Shown here piece after piece: positions 1 to 11,900 of a DNA stretch of 64,000 nt. Each line of letters begins with the position of its first letter. Position 1 is the stretch's first letter. Source of the DNA: Patiria pectinifera (taxonomy: Eukaryota; Echinodermata; Asteroidea; Valvatida; Asterinidae); NCBI GenBank assembly GCA_029964075.1, contig CM057130.1:7688001-7752000 (forward strand), read 5' to 3'. Made by a program: the position numbers and the translations under genes. The notes below the pieces were generated by a model that was not told the DNA's origin, searched no databases, and saw only the letters and a list, made by a program, of their open reading frames with translations.

Positions 1-19
1 CGAGACACAAGTCTCCAAT
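1..19 (+). CDS. possible 3' end of the kalirin/Trio exon preceding 5911
   Basis: The window opens with 19 bases followed directly by a good donor (GTAAGA at 20-25). If they are the end of an exon, reading AGA CAC AAG TCT CCA AT leaves two bases. That fits the first exon at 5911, which needs two bases to complete its opening codon. The joined reading would place R-H-K-S-P-M just before the K-T-S-S-W-H of the next exon. Phase agreement has a one-in-three chance of being accidental and no domain is visible, so this is only a candidate. Confidence 0.28.
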
Positions 20-3000
20 GTAAGAACTCAGTAACCAATAAGCGCACTGGTAGATTTTGGCATCGTACCTTTAATCCTGTACTTTTTTTCTGAGATGCTA
101 GCCAATTTAGGGAGGTGCTTGTTGTGTGACAGAGGGAGTGACAGACGGTGACAAAGACACGATGGGGAGAGGTGGTGGGAGTGAGAGAATTCAAAATAAT
201 TCACTGTTTTTAAAAGATGTAAAAATATATTAACTTAAAACACTGCTAGAAGGCCTTTCTCACATACATGTAGCTTTAATTTCCTAGAGGTGTAGAACCT
301 AGAAAAATGGCTCAGTAGGATCATGGTCCTCCTATGCGCGCTTCAATCACAGTTGCATATGGACGGGTATGTTGATGATATAGACCTCGTGCGCAAGTAC
401 CCTCAACGGTTAAAAAGAGAAAGTTGGGGGAACTGCTTGAACGGACATTTGAACACGTTGCTGATAACGCCTGACACTCACGCGAAGACGTTGTGGATTT
501 GTGTGCATTCAGAATAAATTAGCCGTGCGTACTTCGCGCCATATGCGCACGGATCAGTACGCACGCACAGTGTGTCCTCTACCGTTTACGCACGGAGTTC
601 ATAGGCACTTTGAACCATGTCTTCAAACTTTTTAACGTGTAAAGTAGTTCGGTCAACTTGACTCTTCTCAATAATGTGTCAAATGGCTAGATGACAATCA
701 GGTAATGTATATCCTGATAGAATAGCTGCCACATTGCGAGTTCCACATCTACTTGTCAGTGCAAGATTTCTTTGATGCCTGAGTAATCGTTGAGCATCTG
801 AAATCAGTGCCAAGTACTCTCGATGTAGCTTATATGTGAGAAAGGCCTCTTTTTTTTCTATTTATTAACACTTTGTCAAAGGTGGATATTTATGTCAACA
901 TTTAGCTCACTAGAATTCAAGATGAAATACATTTTTAAATATGTGTATAAAGAAAAAAAAAGAAAACTAGAGTCTTTCTTCATTTTGTAGGCCAGGCCTC
1001 TGTATGGAGAATGATTTAGATATATATCGGCAAAGATTAGGAAAATAACGTGTCACTTTTTTTGTAATAAAAGATCACTAATAAGTAACTTGTACTTTGT
1101 GATATGTTTTGCCAGAATGAAAGGAGAAAAAAAGGGTGTTTTTTGGTTTCTTTGTTTTATTATCTGTAAATACTTAGAAAAGAGGTGCTGTGCAAAAATC
1201 TCCTGTTAAACAAAACGTCGATGTGAGTGATCGTGTTCCTGTGTGTCCATTCTTGCCAATTTCTGGCAAGTTTTCGTGGCGAGTCCATTTTTTGAACTAG
1301 TGTGGCATCAACAACTTTGCATTATTGATATGCAAATCTGTGACTCTCTCAAGGTGTAGATATGCAAATGTGAAGATAAAAAAAACACAAGATTGATTCT
1401 AATATTATTGAAATATCACTTTAATTTCTAAGTAGTGGTGGGAAAGTTTAAAAACCTGTCTACGCATTTTGGAAAGCATCTGAATTTGAAGTGGTGTCTT
1501 TTCTCACTTCATCTTCGAGATGGCTTTTCAAAAAGAAGGAAAACAAATGTTGTGATTTTCTTTTTTTTTAAGAAAGAGACTTAGTCTAGCTGCTCAAACG
1601 AAGGCAACTGAAGAAATTTGTGAAATTTGTATTTGTACAAAACTTAGAAATGATAAACTAAGTACAAATAAACTTTACTATGATAAATTGATCTTGATGT
1701 AAGTGTTCGGTTAGCATCCAAATGTGTGGTGATGAGGTGTACAAAAAAAAAAAGATGTTGAGAGAAGTGAACGAGAAAATTCAACCATCTCTAACTTATT
1801 GAAGTGTAATCTATTATGTAACTATTACTATTATTATTAATATTATTATTAAAAAAAAAATACTATTGAAGTCTGTGTAAATGCTTATTACTTCTACAGA
1901 GGGTTAAACTAGAGCATGTAAGGTGAACATTTTTTGCCCAATGCTAAGTGGCAAGGAAAAATAAATAGTCTTAATGACACTGAATCCTGTCTCCGATTTA
2001 TTTATTTTTTCTCTTTCCAGAGAACATTTAGAGGACCTCTTAGAAATGCAATGCCAATTCTCTGTAAATCTGAAAAGGTAGTTTTTATATCTAGTGGCAC
2101 AGCATTTTTTATTATTTATGAATCGACGTATATCAATTACCTTAAAAATGACGAAAAAGTGGGGGAGGTGAACTGGTATCCAGGCATCTTGATACCAGTT
2201 GCTGCAGCGTAGAAGTGAACAACTGAAACTTTCTTCGAATTCCATCAATAGATAGAACGATGGTCGGTCATTGCGTCAGCAGAAACGTCATTGGAGCCTG
2301 CTGGTTACCAACTCTTGCTGCAGTGAACCAGTATGAAACAAAATGGAGATTTTGTCAGTCCGTTTGAAATTTCCTCCATGTACAGCACAGTGATCTCCAA
2401 AAATTTGTTGGACTAAGGATATAAAACAAAGTACTAATACAAATAAGGCAAAGCATTTCAGGTTCCTTTTTTATCCATTCAATTTTTATTTTTAAATTAT
2501 AAAAACTAAGATTAAAAATTGCCTACTGAAGTAGAAATGCCTCGAATGATAGGTAGCACTTGGTCTTATCATGGAGCTATCAAACAGAGCTCCATGGTCG
2601 TATCTTGTAGTAAAGTCTCTATCTAAGGGACACAAACGGGGATTCTCTTAACCATTGGACCATGGCTTTGCTCACCAAATCAAGCCCTTCTGGTGCGGTA
2701 ACCAGGCTCTTCTCATGGATTTCAAATGACGACGATGTTTAGTCTGCTCCCTGCACAGCCCTGGCATGTTGAAAAAGCATTCACTCTGTGCACAGGGATG
2801 ATCAACTCTTCCCTGGTAGCCACCACATATGGGAGCCAGTCGAATGACACCTGTGCTTGAGGTGTGTAGCGCCCCCATGCTGCTGGATACAGGAACATCC
2901 TCATCTTGCGCACCCAGCGAAAGCAGCTAACAAGAGGAGTAGCTGATCCTTCAACCCCCCCAACCAAAAAAAAAAAATCTTAAGAATCGATCTGCCATCG

Positions 3001-3297
3001 TTGCAAGGAGTTAAGTATATTGCCTGTACGGTTTATGAAATATCTTTGGTTAGTGGTTGCTATATTTTTTGTGTATGCTCTTAAATTATTTTTTGTGTGC
3101 CATCGAGAGATATCACTGTTTTGGTAAGATTGTCAACATTTATTTTTATCCATCTAGCGCATATTTCATGCTGAAGTAGAAATAGCCCATGTACATGTAG
3201 CTTTGCACTTGTTTATTTCCTTTTAGTTTTCTTGTACATGTATGTGATAGTATCTGTGTTTTGTGCCTAATTAGCTGCTCGTTGACTGTTGTATTTA

Positions 3298-3951
3298 CAG
3301 GGTGAGTGAAAAAAACTAGAACCCAAACCCGAAGAAATATATTTTTAAAAATATGTAGCACCAAAAATAATTATGACTGGTAAGCCAATTTAATAAACTA
3401 CTTTTAGATGAAAAAAATACTTCAATTGCTCAATCCATTTCAAATTATATCACCATTTAAACGAAATGACCCTAAAATCTGTTTCGTCCAAAAATGCGAT
3501 TTCAAGAATTGTCGTTACAATTGTCTTCAAACATCACCAGTGATAAAAGCTCAGTTTAAACGTTAAAACTACTCAACAAAGTCCTTTTGAAGACCCCTTT
3601 TAAAAACAAAATTGGATTTTATAAATCCTATTGTTTGCCCGAGCAGGGCTGTTAATAGAGTTATTGTGTACCACATTTGTTGAAACAAGTATTCTGTGTC
3701 ATTTTTCTTTGTTGTTCCAAACAGTCAGAACACACAATAAATTGATTTTTTGGACGAACCTGATTTTAGGGTTACTTCATTTAAATAGTGATAAAGAATT
3801 GAACGTGTAGAGCAATTGAAATAATTTTCTCACTGAAAAGTAGTTTAATAAATGGACTTCCAAGTCATAATAAATTTTGGTGCTACATATTTTTTTTTAT
3901 ATGAAATATGTTTCTTTGTTTTTGGGTTCCGCTTTTTTTGACTCGCCCTGT
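3298..3951. mobile_element. long-armed inverted-repeat MITE
   Basis: The left end begins ACAGGGTGAGTGAAAAAAAC and the right end, reverse-complemented, begins ACAGGGCGAGTCAAAAAAAG. The similarity continues inward for roughly 200 bases: both arms carry GAACCCAAA, ATATGTAGCACCAAAA, AGTAGTTTAATAAA and the GGGT(T/C)A(C/T)TTCATTT / TTGGACGAA block. The core is short and non-coding. This is the structure of a non-autonomous fold-back DNA transposon. Superfamily is not determinable, because the flanking duplication is unclear. Confidence 0.7.
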
Positions 3952-4813
3952 GCATGTACTACTCGTGTAAATGCCTGCCTGTACGATGAAGATTGCTTGC
4001 AGAGGTGCTAGTGCTCCTTCCTTTAACATGCACCTTAACTTTACACTTTTTTTACATTGTCGGATGGTGCTTTTATTTTTGCATTTTGTTTCTCTTTATT
4101 TAATTTTTTTTCAATCTGTCGAGGAAAACTTTTGAAAAGCAGGTTGTGGGGAAACTGTAAAAAACTTATGTGTAGCTGGTTGATAATTGTGTATTGAGGA
4201 TATTGCATGTTATTTTGTGTCCAAATGAAGCTTTTTTTGTTTCGAGAAAAAGTATGCATGTGTTGATTGCAGCACTGTTTTTGCTAAGAGGGGAAACTAA
4301 AAGTGCAGAATTGGTGTAAGAATATTGTGTAAACTTTTCAAATTGTGCTCAGCATGATTGACCAATCAAGAGCTATTGCCGATAACCATGTGACAGTGAG
4401 TGACCAATGAAAACAAGAACCTGAGCCTGAGTAGGGTAAAATGCATTTGAGACCACGGCTGGTGCCAAGTTGAACCAAGTGTCATCTGATATCAAGAATG
4501 ACGTAGCCCAATTGTCATTTTGTCATTTTTGTTTTCATTTGTCTGATCACATTTTACACATTAGAAAACATCCCATCTGTCATTCCATTCCATGCATGTT
4601 TAATATTAGAAATGAGTTCATCCATTGAACAAAACACAATCAGATACTGTCCAGGAATTGATGACGGCTGATGATAGACATTCAGTAAGCTGGAACTGCC
4701 GATTAGAATGTCATCACACAACTAAAAAAGAAAAGTAAAAAAAAACAAACAAACAAACTGGGATCCACCAACATAGTTGGTAAATGTTACAGAATAATTG
4801 AAATAATTCACGG

Positions 4814-4998
4814 GCCAATCTGAGCACGCTGTACACTCACAAAGCTGAGGCCCCCTTCCATGGTGAAAGCACTGTGCAAGCTATTGTACAAAGCAACTGC
4901 CTGCTAACAGAGTAACTAAACAATAGCGGGCATGATGCTTTCGCCATTGGAGGGGGCCTCAGCTCTGTGAGTTACAGTGAGAGTGCGCTTGGATTGTC
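4814..4998. mobile_element. fold-back MITE, about 185 bp
   Basis: The left arm contains CACAAAGCTGAGGCCCCC, then ATGGTGAAAGCA and CTATTGT. The right arm holds the reverse complement in order: ACAATAG, TGCTTTCGCCAT and GGGGGCCTCAGCTCTGTG. The outer ends (CAATCTGAGCACGC and its diverged partner near 4990) also pair. No coding capacity. Arms pair over about 70 bases with mismatches. Confidence 0.7.
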
Positions 4999-5174
4999 TA
5001 TAAGAATATGTAATTCACTGTTCAAATATTCAGATATTTATTAACTCGATAAGAAGTTATCCTCCTGAAAAAAATCAGCCTTTTCTCACTGTTCAACTGA
5101 AACAAACGGCATTAAAACTTGGCTGACACAGTCAGTAATTTACCTGTTGTTTGCTTTGTGCAAAAAGGGTGCAT

Positions 5175-5267
5175 ACCTATGTTCCCCAATACCTATGTTC
5201 CCTAACCCAACCCTAACCCTAACCCTAACCCTAAGGATTTTGGGGAACATTTGGTATTGGGGAACAT
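5175..5267. repeat. interstitial telomere-type repeat inside an inverted repeat
   Basis: Four to five CCCTAA hexamers sit at 5202-5236. They are flanked by inverted arms: ATGTTCCCCAATACC on the left, and GGTATTGGGGAACAT on the right. TTAGGG is the telomere repeat of most metazoans. Because it lies at the centre of a hairpin-forming element, a short transposon carrying the hexamers is as likely as a healed break. Confidence 0.75.
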
Positions 5268-5910
5268 CGGGCACATCCCGTGCAAAAGATTAAGGGTTCA
5301 TTTGTTTGTTTTTTGATGAACTGTGAGTTCATCGAAAAGCACCTTAGAGAGACACTTTGAAGTAAATTATTCGACTTATTATATAGACACTGGGCAGTAA
5401 GGTGACATTTAAATGTCTCCCTAATGTTTTCACTGCCATTTGTAGAATGAATTTTACTGTCAAAATGTTCAGGGAACCTTTTCTCCATGAGATTACCTAA
5501 GGAAATGAATCACCGTCTTAAGAAGTCTTAACCCTAACCTTCCATATACCTACATCAGTTAACACAATTAACATCAACATGTCCTAGATCTCACTGCAGA
5601 CTCAAACAGATCTTATGTTAACATCTTGCACTCTTTTCAGTGCCACACACTCGGCCCACATCGCACCTCCAGATCCCAGATCTAACTCTGCCTTAACACA
5701 AAATGTCTATTTTGAGTTCATTGTTTTCCCTGTTGTGGGATCTGAAGGTGTGTATGTGTGTGTGTTGTAGCATGACACTGAAAGGGTTATATTTTGGGGG
5801 TGAAAATTTAAAAAAAAAAAATTAAAAAAGGTATATTCTACACACACACACACAAATCAAATTTAGGACTAACGAAAAACAAATAAACAACTTTTTGATG
5901 CTTTTCTCAG

Positions 5911-8900
5911 GAAAACATCCTCGTGGCACGAGGCGTTCCGAATCCGCCGATCAGGTCAAAGGTCAGATCGGAAGGAGAAGCATCTGACCCCTAAGATGAG
6001 GTCAGGGTCAGACGGCAGCATTGACAGCAACAGAGGGGGTCGGGAGAAAGAATCTAAGGGCTCCAAAATAGCCACCAAGGTAGGCATAGCAGTCTCAATG
6101 GTTGGTGCAGTGGTACTTTCCCTCGCCTTCCATCTCTTGTTTACTGAGTTTAAATCCCACCAAGGTCCACATCGGGATTGGCATTTCAGGCCCTACCCTA
6201 GGGGTCAGATTAGTCAGTATTTCTCCTGATTTCAGGATTTTTTCAGATTTCAAGGATTTTTTGTCCGGATTTTTCCTGATTTCAGGATTTTAAAAAAAAA
6301 GCATTTTGAAATCTAGTGTTCCTGAGGTTTTACTGTTAACTTTTTTTTTCTTCACAAAATTCATGGATCAAAAGAAAGGGGTATTTTAGGGGATGCTTTC
6401 AGGCAAATACAAAGATACATGTAATATGCCATATTCACTATTTGCCACTATCTTCTATTCACCGATTACCACTTATGACAGTCCATCAATCTAATTCATT
6501 TCCTTTTTTATGTTCTTTTTTTCTCACAGCTCCTGTATCCACATTTTGTGTACGAATGTAAGTATAGCTTAAGAATATCAATACAATTTTAATCTGCTCT
6601 TATTTGGAACTGGGAAATAATCATCATTAGACCCTGTAATGCCAGATACTGCTATGCCTCTTACTCCATACCGCCCAAATCTGCCCGAGCACTTTTTGGT
6701 TTCTCAGATTCATCAACAAATAACTACAGTGTATTAGAACGTAATAACATTTTAGTGTGGGTGGTAATGGGTTAAAACTGTAATAACTTATCTCAGTAAT
6801 AACTCATTTTGTTTGTTTCACAGCTGCTCCTGAGTTCACCACCCCTCTGACCAATCAGACGGTCAACGAGGGCGATGACCTCATCCTCACTTGTCAGGTG
6901 TGCGGCAAGCCGACGCCCACCATCAGCTGGGAGGCTCCGCCCAGCTCCGCTCCTCTCAGAGCCGACCATCGCATGAGGATGATGGAGAGGGAGAACGGGA
7001 TGGCAAGACTTGAGATTGCTGACATCCGAAGCGAGGAAAAGGGGGAGTATACATGCATCGCTTTCAACGCGGTCGGCTCGCAGACGTGCAGTGCACTGGT
7101 CTCTGTTAGAGGTACATTATAATAACAATAACAGGACTTACAGCGCTCAGTCCACTTAACAGTGATTTTTTAACGAAAACTCAGAACCATATAAGTTGAA
7201 AATGTTACTTTAAAAAAATGGAATCTAACAACATGGCTGTCATCATCATAAAACATGAGACAATACATTTGAAAAGTCACAGCGATTGACGGACCCAGGA
7301 CGATTTTCAAGGAGTTGCTTGGCAGAAGACATAACAGAGCTTCTTGCGTACCAGAAATCAGCAGAGAACCGTTCACACATGCACTTGTGTGTACACAATT
7401 TAGTTGTATATTTTGGATTTTCTACTAGTGTACAACCTCTCAACCCTTGTCCCATACCTAGGCCGAATCTGAATTAACTTGTGAAACATGCTGGACCCCT
7501 GTAGAAGCCATGTTGGATTCTTGCTAGTGTGAAAGGGGTTCCTAAAACCTTGGGGTTCAACCCCGGTCCAACACGTAGATTTTGGATAGTGTGCAACGGC
7601 CTTCAGCAGCTGAGTGTCACAGGAACTTGAGCAAAAAAAAAAAATACAAGTACAGTTATCTAATTTTCTCCTTTTCTCCGTTTTGTAGGCTTTAGCACAA
7701 CTAACTTGAGACTTTATAGCTCCATGGAGTGACTTTCAAGGAAAGCCACAGTTAAAGGGAATATACATCATTTGCTTTTGCTGTAATTTTCAGAAATGGA
7801 TAGAATTGGGGGGTTGGAAATATATAGCAAATATAGTTACACTGACTTTTTTGAGGTTTTGGGTTCGAAAATGCTATAAAAACCAAGAAAAACAATCATT
7901 TTCCTGTAGTCTGGTTCCCTGACTCATTTAAGAAGAAACAGAGCAGTTTACATATATTGGGGAATTGTAAGGTAAGGGAACCAGTCTAGCTGGCTTGTAC
8001 CCGTTCATAGGTGTGTAATCGATTGCAAACAAGTGCGATGGTCAACTGGGGCCAGTATTTGACATTGGTGCCAAAAAATACCCCTTTTCTTGAAAATGAC
8101 AGTATACCAGGTGCCATGATTTTACAGGATGCTTTACACTATCATTCACTAACAGTCCAGCAAGGTATTTCAAAATGATTTGGTAGTTTTATTTTTTGAT
8201 GTTTGCAAATGTTGTATTTTCCCTTTAAGAAACAAACCTGCTTATGGCCTCACAGATGATAAGTGTGCCATCTTTTGAACTTCTCTCGGTCTCTTTTTGC
8301 AGGCAAACCCAAGCCACCGAGTAACCTGACTGTACACGATGTCCGAGCCACCTCCGTAGTCATCAAATGGGATGTACCACAACGGACAAGGCATAGTCCG
8401 ATCATTGCATACACAGTGGAGTATGCATTACAAGGTTTGATGCAAACACTGACTCGTTGAACTGTTTGTTGTTGACTGCTCACATTTAATGTATTGAGCA
8501 ACCCCAAAGTCATAGGGATAAACCACATCTATAATTTATTTAACATAATGCCCCGTTCGTGATAATGACTTCTGCAAAACTAGAATGCTCTTGAAACTGT
8601 CATTTGTGCCGATAAGGTTGGTTCATATTTGAAAGTGATCATGGACATGAATCTATTATGTCAGGGCATATGTTCTCACTGCAAAAGCTTACCACATTTC
8701 AAGTTTTTATGTAAAAATCGCTTAGCTTTTGCAATTTTCGCATGAAGTATCAAGCTGCCATTGCGCTTTCCTAGAACTCAAATGTTTGAATTGAAGTGGA
8801 GCAGAAAATATTGAAATATTGCGTTACATTATGCCCCTTGCAGGAATGAAAACTCTGAAATGGGAAATTGCAGCTGCCTACGTCACCGACCTGTTCTTCA

Positions 8901-11900
8901 GGGTGGATGACCTCAACCCGGGGTCAAGTTATTACTTCCGGGTCAGTGCCAACAACGACGTCGGAATCAGCCTGCCAAGCGAAGCGTGTGAAGTCGCCAC
9001 ACTGGCGTCTGACTTGGGTAATAAAAGAACTTTTTCTGAAGCTAAGTCCAAATCACTTACCGTCAAATAATTGACAATGGGAAAACTGACTAAGTTGGCT
9101 TTAACCCCTTTAGGCCTTGTACTGCCAAAAAGCGCCCTGCCTATTCTATTACTCCTTTGATGCTTGAGGGCGCTCTCTGTTCTTGTCACATGATTCAGAT
9201 TTCATAATCCACAGGGTTAAGGGAATAAGAATCGAGTAAAATACTAGTTATGTACATTCCTCTTCTATTTAATTACCAAAAAAAGACACTTTTTCAGGGT
9301 TTTTTTGGGGGGGCACAATGGGGGGGGGGGGGGAACGAACTACCTCACTGACCCCCTGGGTACCTCGCGGCCTTTGACCACAAAAAATACTGAACCAACT
9401 AGCCACTCAGACTAGAGCAAGTTCGGGCAAGGACCATTAGTCGACTAGTGGTTGATTTGTGACGTACCTTACGCCTGCGCACTAATAGCAACATGTGAGC
9501 ATCTCTAGTCAAACACTTGTCAAAAGGTCATCACAAAACTTCTGGGTGGCTCCCTGCTGTACGTTATGAATGTGTGCGGCTATTGGTTACCAGCGATGCA
9601 ACCAGACCCAGTAGGCTGGTTCCAAATAGTTGACTAGCGTAGTCAACCATCGTCGACTAGACAGAGTTCGGACTAACTTTAGTCGAACTATGGTTAACCA
9701 TTTGTCAACAATAGTTCTTGCGCGAACTTGCCCCTATGTTGCCCAATTTGTCACTTTTGAATACAACTTTTTCTTTACCCAATAGTTAATGAAACACGTC
9801 AATTGCAAAGAAATCATGAGGATGTGTATTATACATGCATGTATTACTTCACGTGTCTTCCTTACATTTTTTTAATTTTTTTTTTATTTATTTGTTACTT
9901 TTCTTTTTAAGAAACTGAATCTGACTATGGATCAGGAGCTCTCTGGCAGCACGGTTTCCAGAATGCATTCAACATCATTGGAGAATTGGAACGGTACATA
10001 ATCATATCTTTGCTCAAAGAGAGAGAGCGAGAGAGAGAATTGTTGGCAAATGATACTTTCTTCATAGAACTCATTATTATTGTAACTGCACCCTATGTTT
10101 TTTCCACTGAAATGCTGTATATCATACTGAATAGCAAATGTACATTTTAACTCAGTAGAATACCTTTGATGGTTGAAAAGCCAGGTGTTGTGCCATTTTT
10201 TTTTTTTAATTTGAGTTCATATTGTTTAGAAGCAAAGTTTTATTATCCCACATGTTATTCATACAACATAAAATGAAAACATTTCATGTTTTATTCTTCA
10301 ATCAGTAAGCATTTCCAAAAAAAATTTTTTTTAAATTCCCGACAAAACTGAAGAATGTTAACAACAATCTCCCCTCCTATTTTGTTTTGTTTTATTGCTT
10401 ACAGTGGAAGATTTTCAGTCGTGAAAATGTGTTATGACAAGCAGACCCAGAGGGAGGTTGCCGCCAAGTGCATCAGCAAAAAGCTGAGGAGTGTGGAGCT
10501 GGTTGAGAATGAAGTGGCTATTCTAGGATCCCTCAGTCACCCCTCTGTGTACAGGTTACTCGGCTGTTACCAGAGGCATCAACACCTGGTTCTGATTCTA
10601 GATCTGTGAGTTCATGTTATCAGTTCTAAATGCTTAGACGATTTGTTATGATGTCATAGAAGACTGTTTTAAGTTAATCTTTTATCCTCTGCTGAATTTA
10701 AGGAGCTTTGAATGTTACAAACTCCTCAAGGGATCTATATGCGTACAACAATTGTTGAAGTGAATGCTAGGATAAGATCGGATCATACAAGCCTCATAAA
10801 CAAAACTCAAAATCTGCCCCAACACCAAATTTTCGTATTTAAAAAAAAAAAGGAACGTTGTTTCACTTTAGAATTCATCTCATTGAAAATCTGGGATAAA
10901 TCGCAGACAAGGTATTACTGCAGTTGGTACTTTGTATTAGTTATTCAGCAATGAAGTAATCCCTAAGAAAAGTCCCGCAATGAAGTAAAATCTTTGTACA
11001 ACCATCATTACGATAAAGACTGCGGGCAAGTTGTTCAGAATCTTGCAGCAAATACCCAATACAAGGGGTCATTGTAGATAAATTTGTCCACAACTTATCC
11101 TGGATATTTAATCCTAAACTTCCAAATCAGTTGAGCTGGGAATTCCTGTATCCTCGAACATCCAACACTTTACAGGAACCCAATGCTACATTCTGAATGT
11201 TAGAGTACATTCTTTCAAGGGGCATCGTGCCCTGTGTAAGGTAGTCTTGATCCAGGACTGAATTTGAGTTTTATTGCCTAATACAGTCAGTCCCTGACAG
11301 CTGTGGTAACGCCGCTGCAGCGGTGCAGGTCGCTAGCCACAAGATGAATCAAATGTAGTCTTGGAAACTTCGGCAGCACTACCCAGGAAATTCTGAGCAT
11401 ACCTGGTGCGCATGCATTAACTTGAATACAGCACACGTGATGTATGCTTGGAAGTTTCTGGGTAGCGCTGCCAAACTTCCCAAGACCAGAAAATCTTGTT
11501 TGATAGTGACCTCTACCGCGCAGGGGTATTACCCTATTTTTTATGAACTGGATGTATGAGGGGAATAAATCACAAATCCAAGTCTTGAAGCAAGACTACA
11601 TGTGAAGTAATAATGGCAGGACATATACATGTACCTTTCAAAAGTCTTACCAAATCCTCTCAAACCAGCTGGTTAATCTGGGTTACTGAGATGACAATAT
11701 AACTGATTCTTTTGTTTCTTGTGACAGGATTCCTAACGGTCGTCTCTTGGAGCATCTCATCAGTCTTCCCATAGTTACCGAGCCGCACGTCGCGGCTTAT
11801 GTCGCTCAGATCCTAGAAATACTGGTCTACCTGCATGGGCGGGGCATTGCTCACTTGGACATTAAGGTACATCTCAGGCTGTAACACAACTTTTTATGGT

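Larger units (their letters stand above)
20..5910. other. large non-coding stretch, probably kalirin/Trio intron
   Basis: No exon with a recognisable domain was found on either strand. Short reading frames here have no family resemblance. The second SH3 domain expected upstream of the linker in kalirin is not visible, so it lies left of the window. The stretch is AT-rich with poly-A/T runs. It contains two inverted-repeat elements (about 3298-3951 and 4814-4998) and a small inverted repeat with telomere-type hexamers near 5175-5267. Confidence 0.6.

Noticed and set aside
1660..1675. poly(A) signal of a shorter kalirin isoform
   Set aside because: AATAAA words are frequent by chance in this AT-rich DNA and no upstream coding end was seen.
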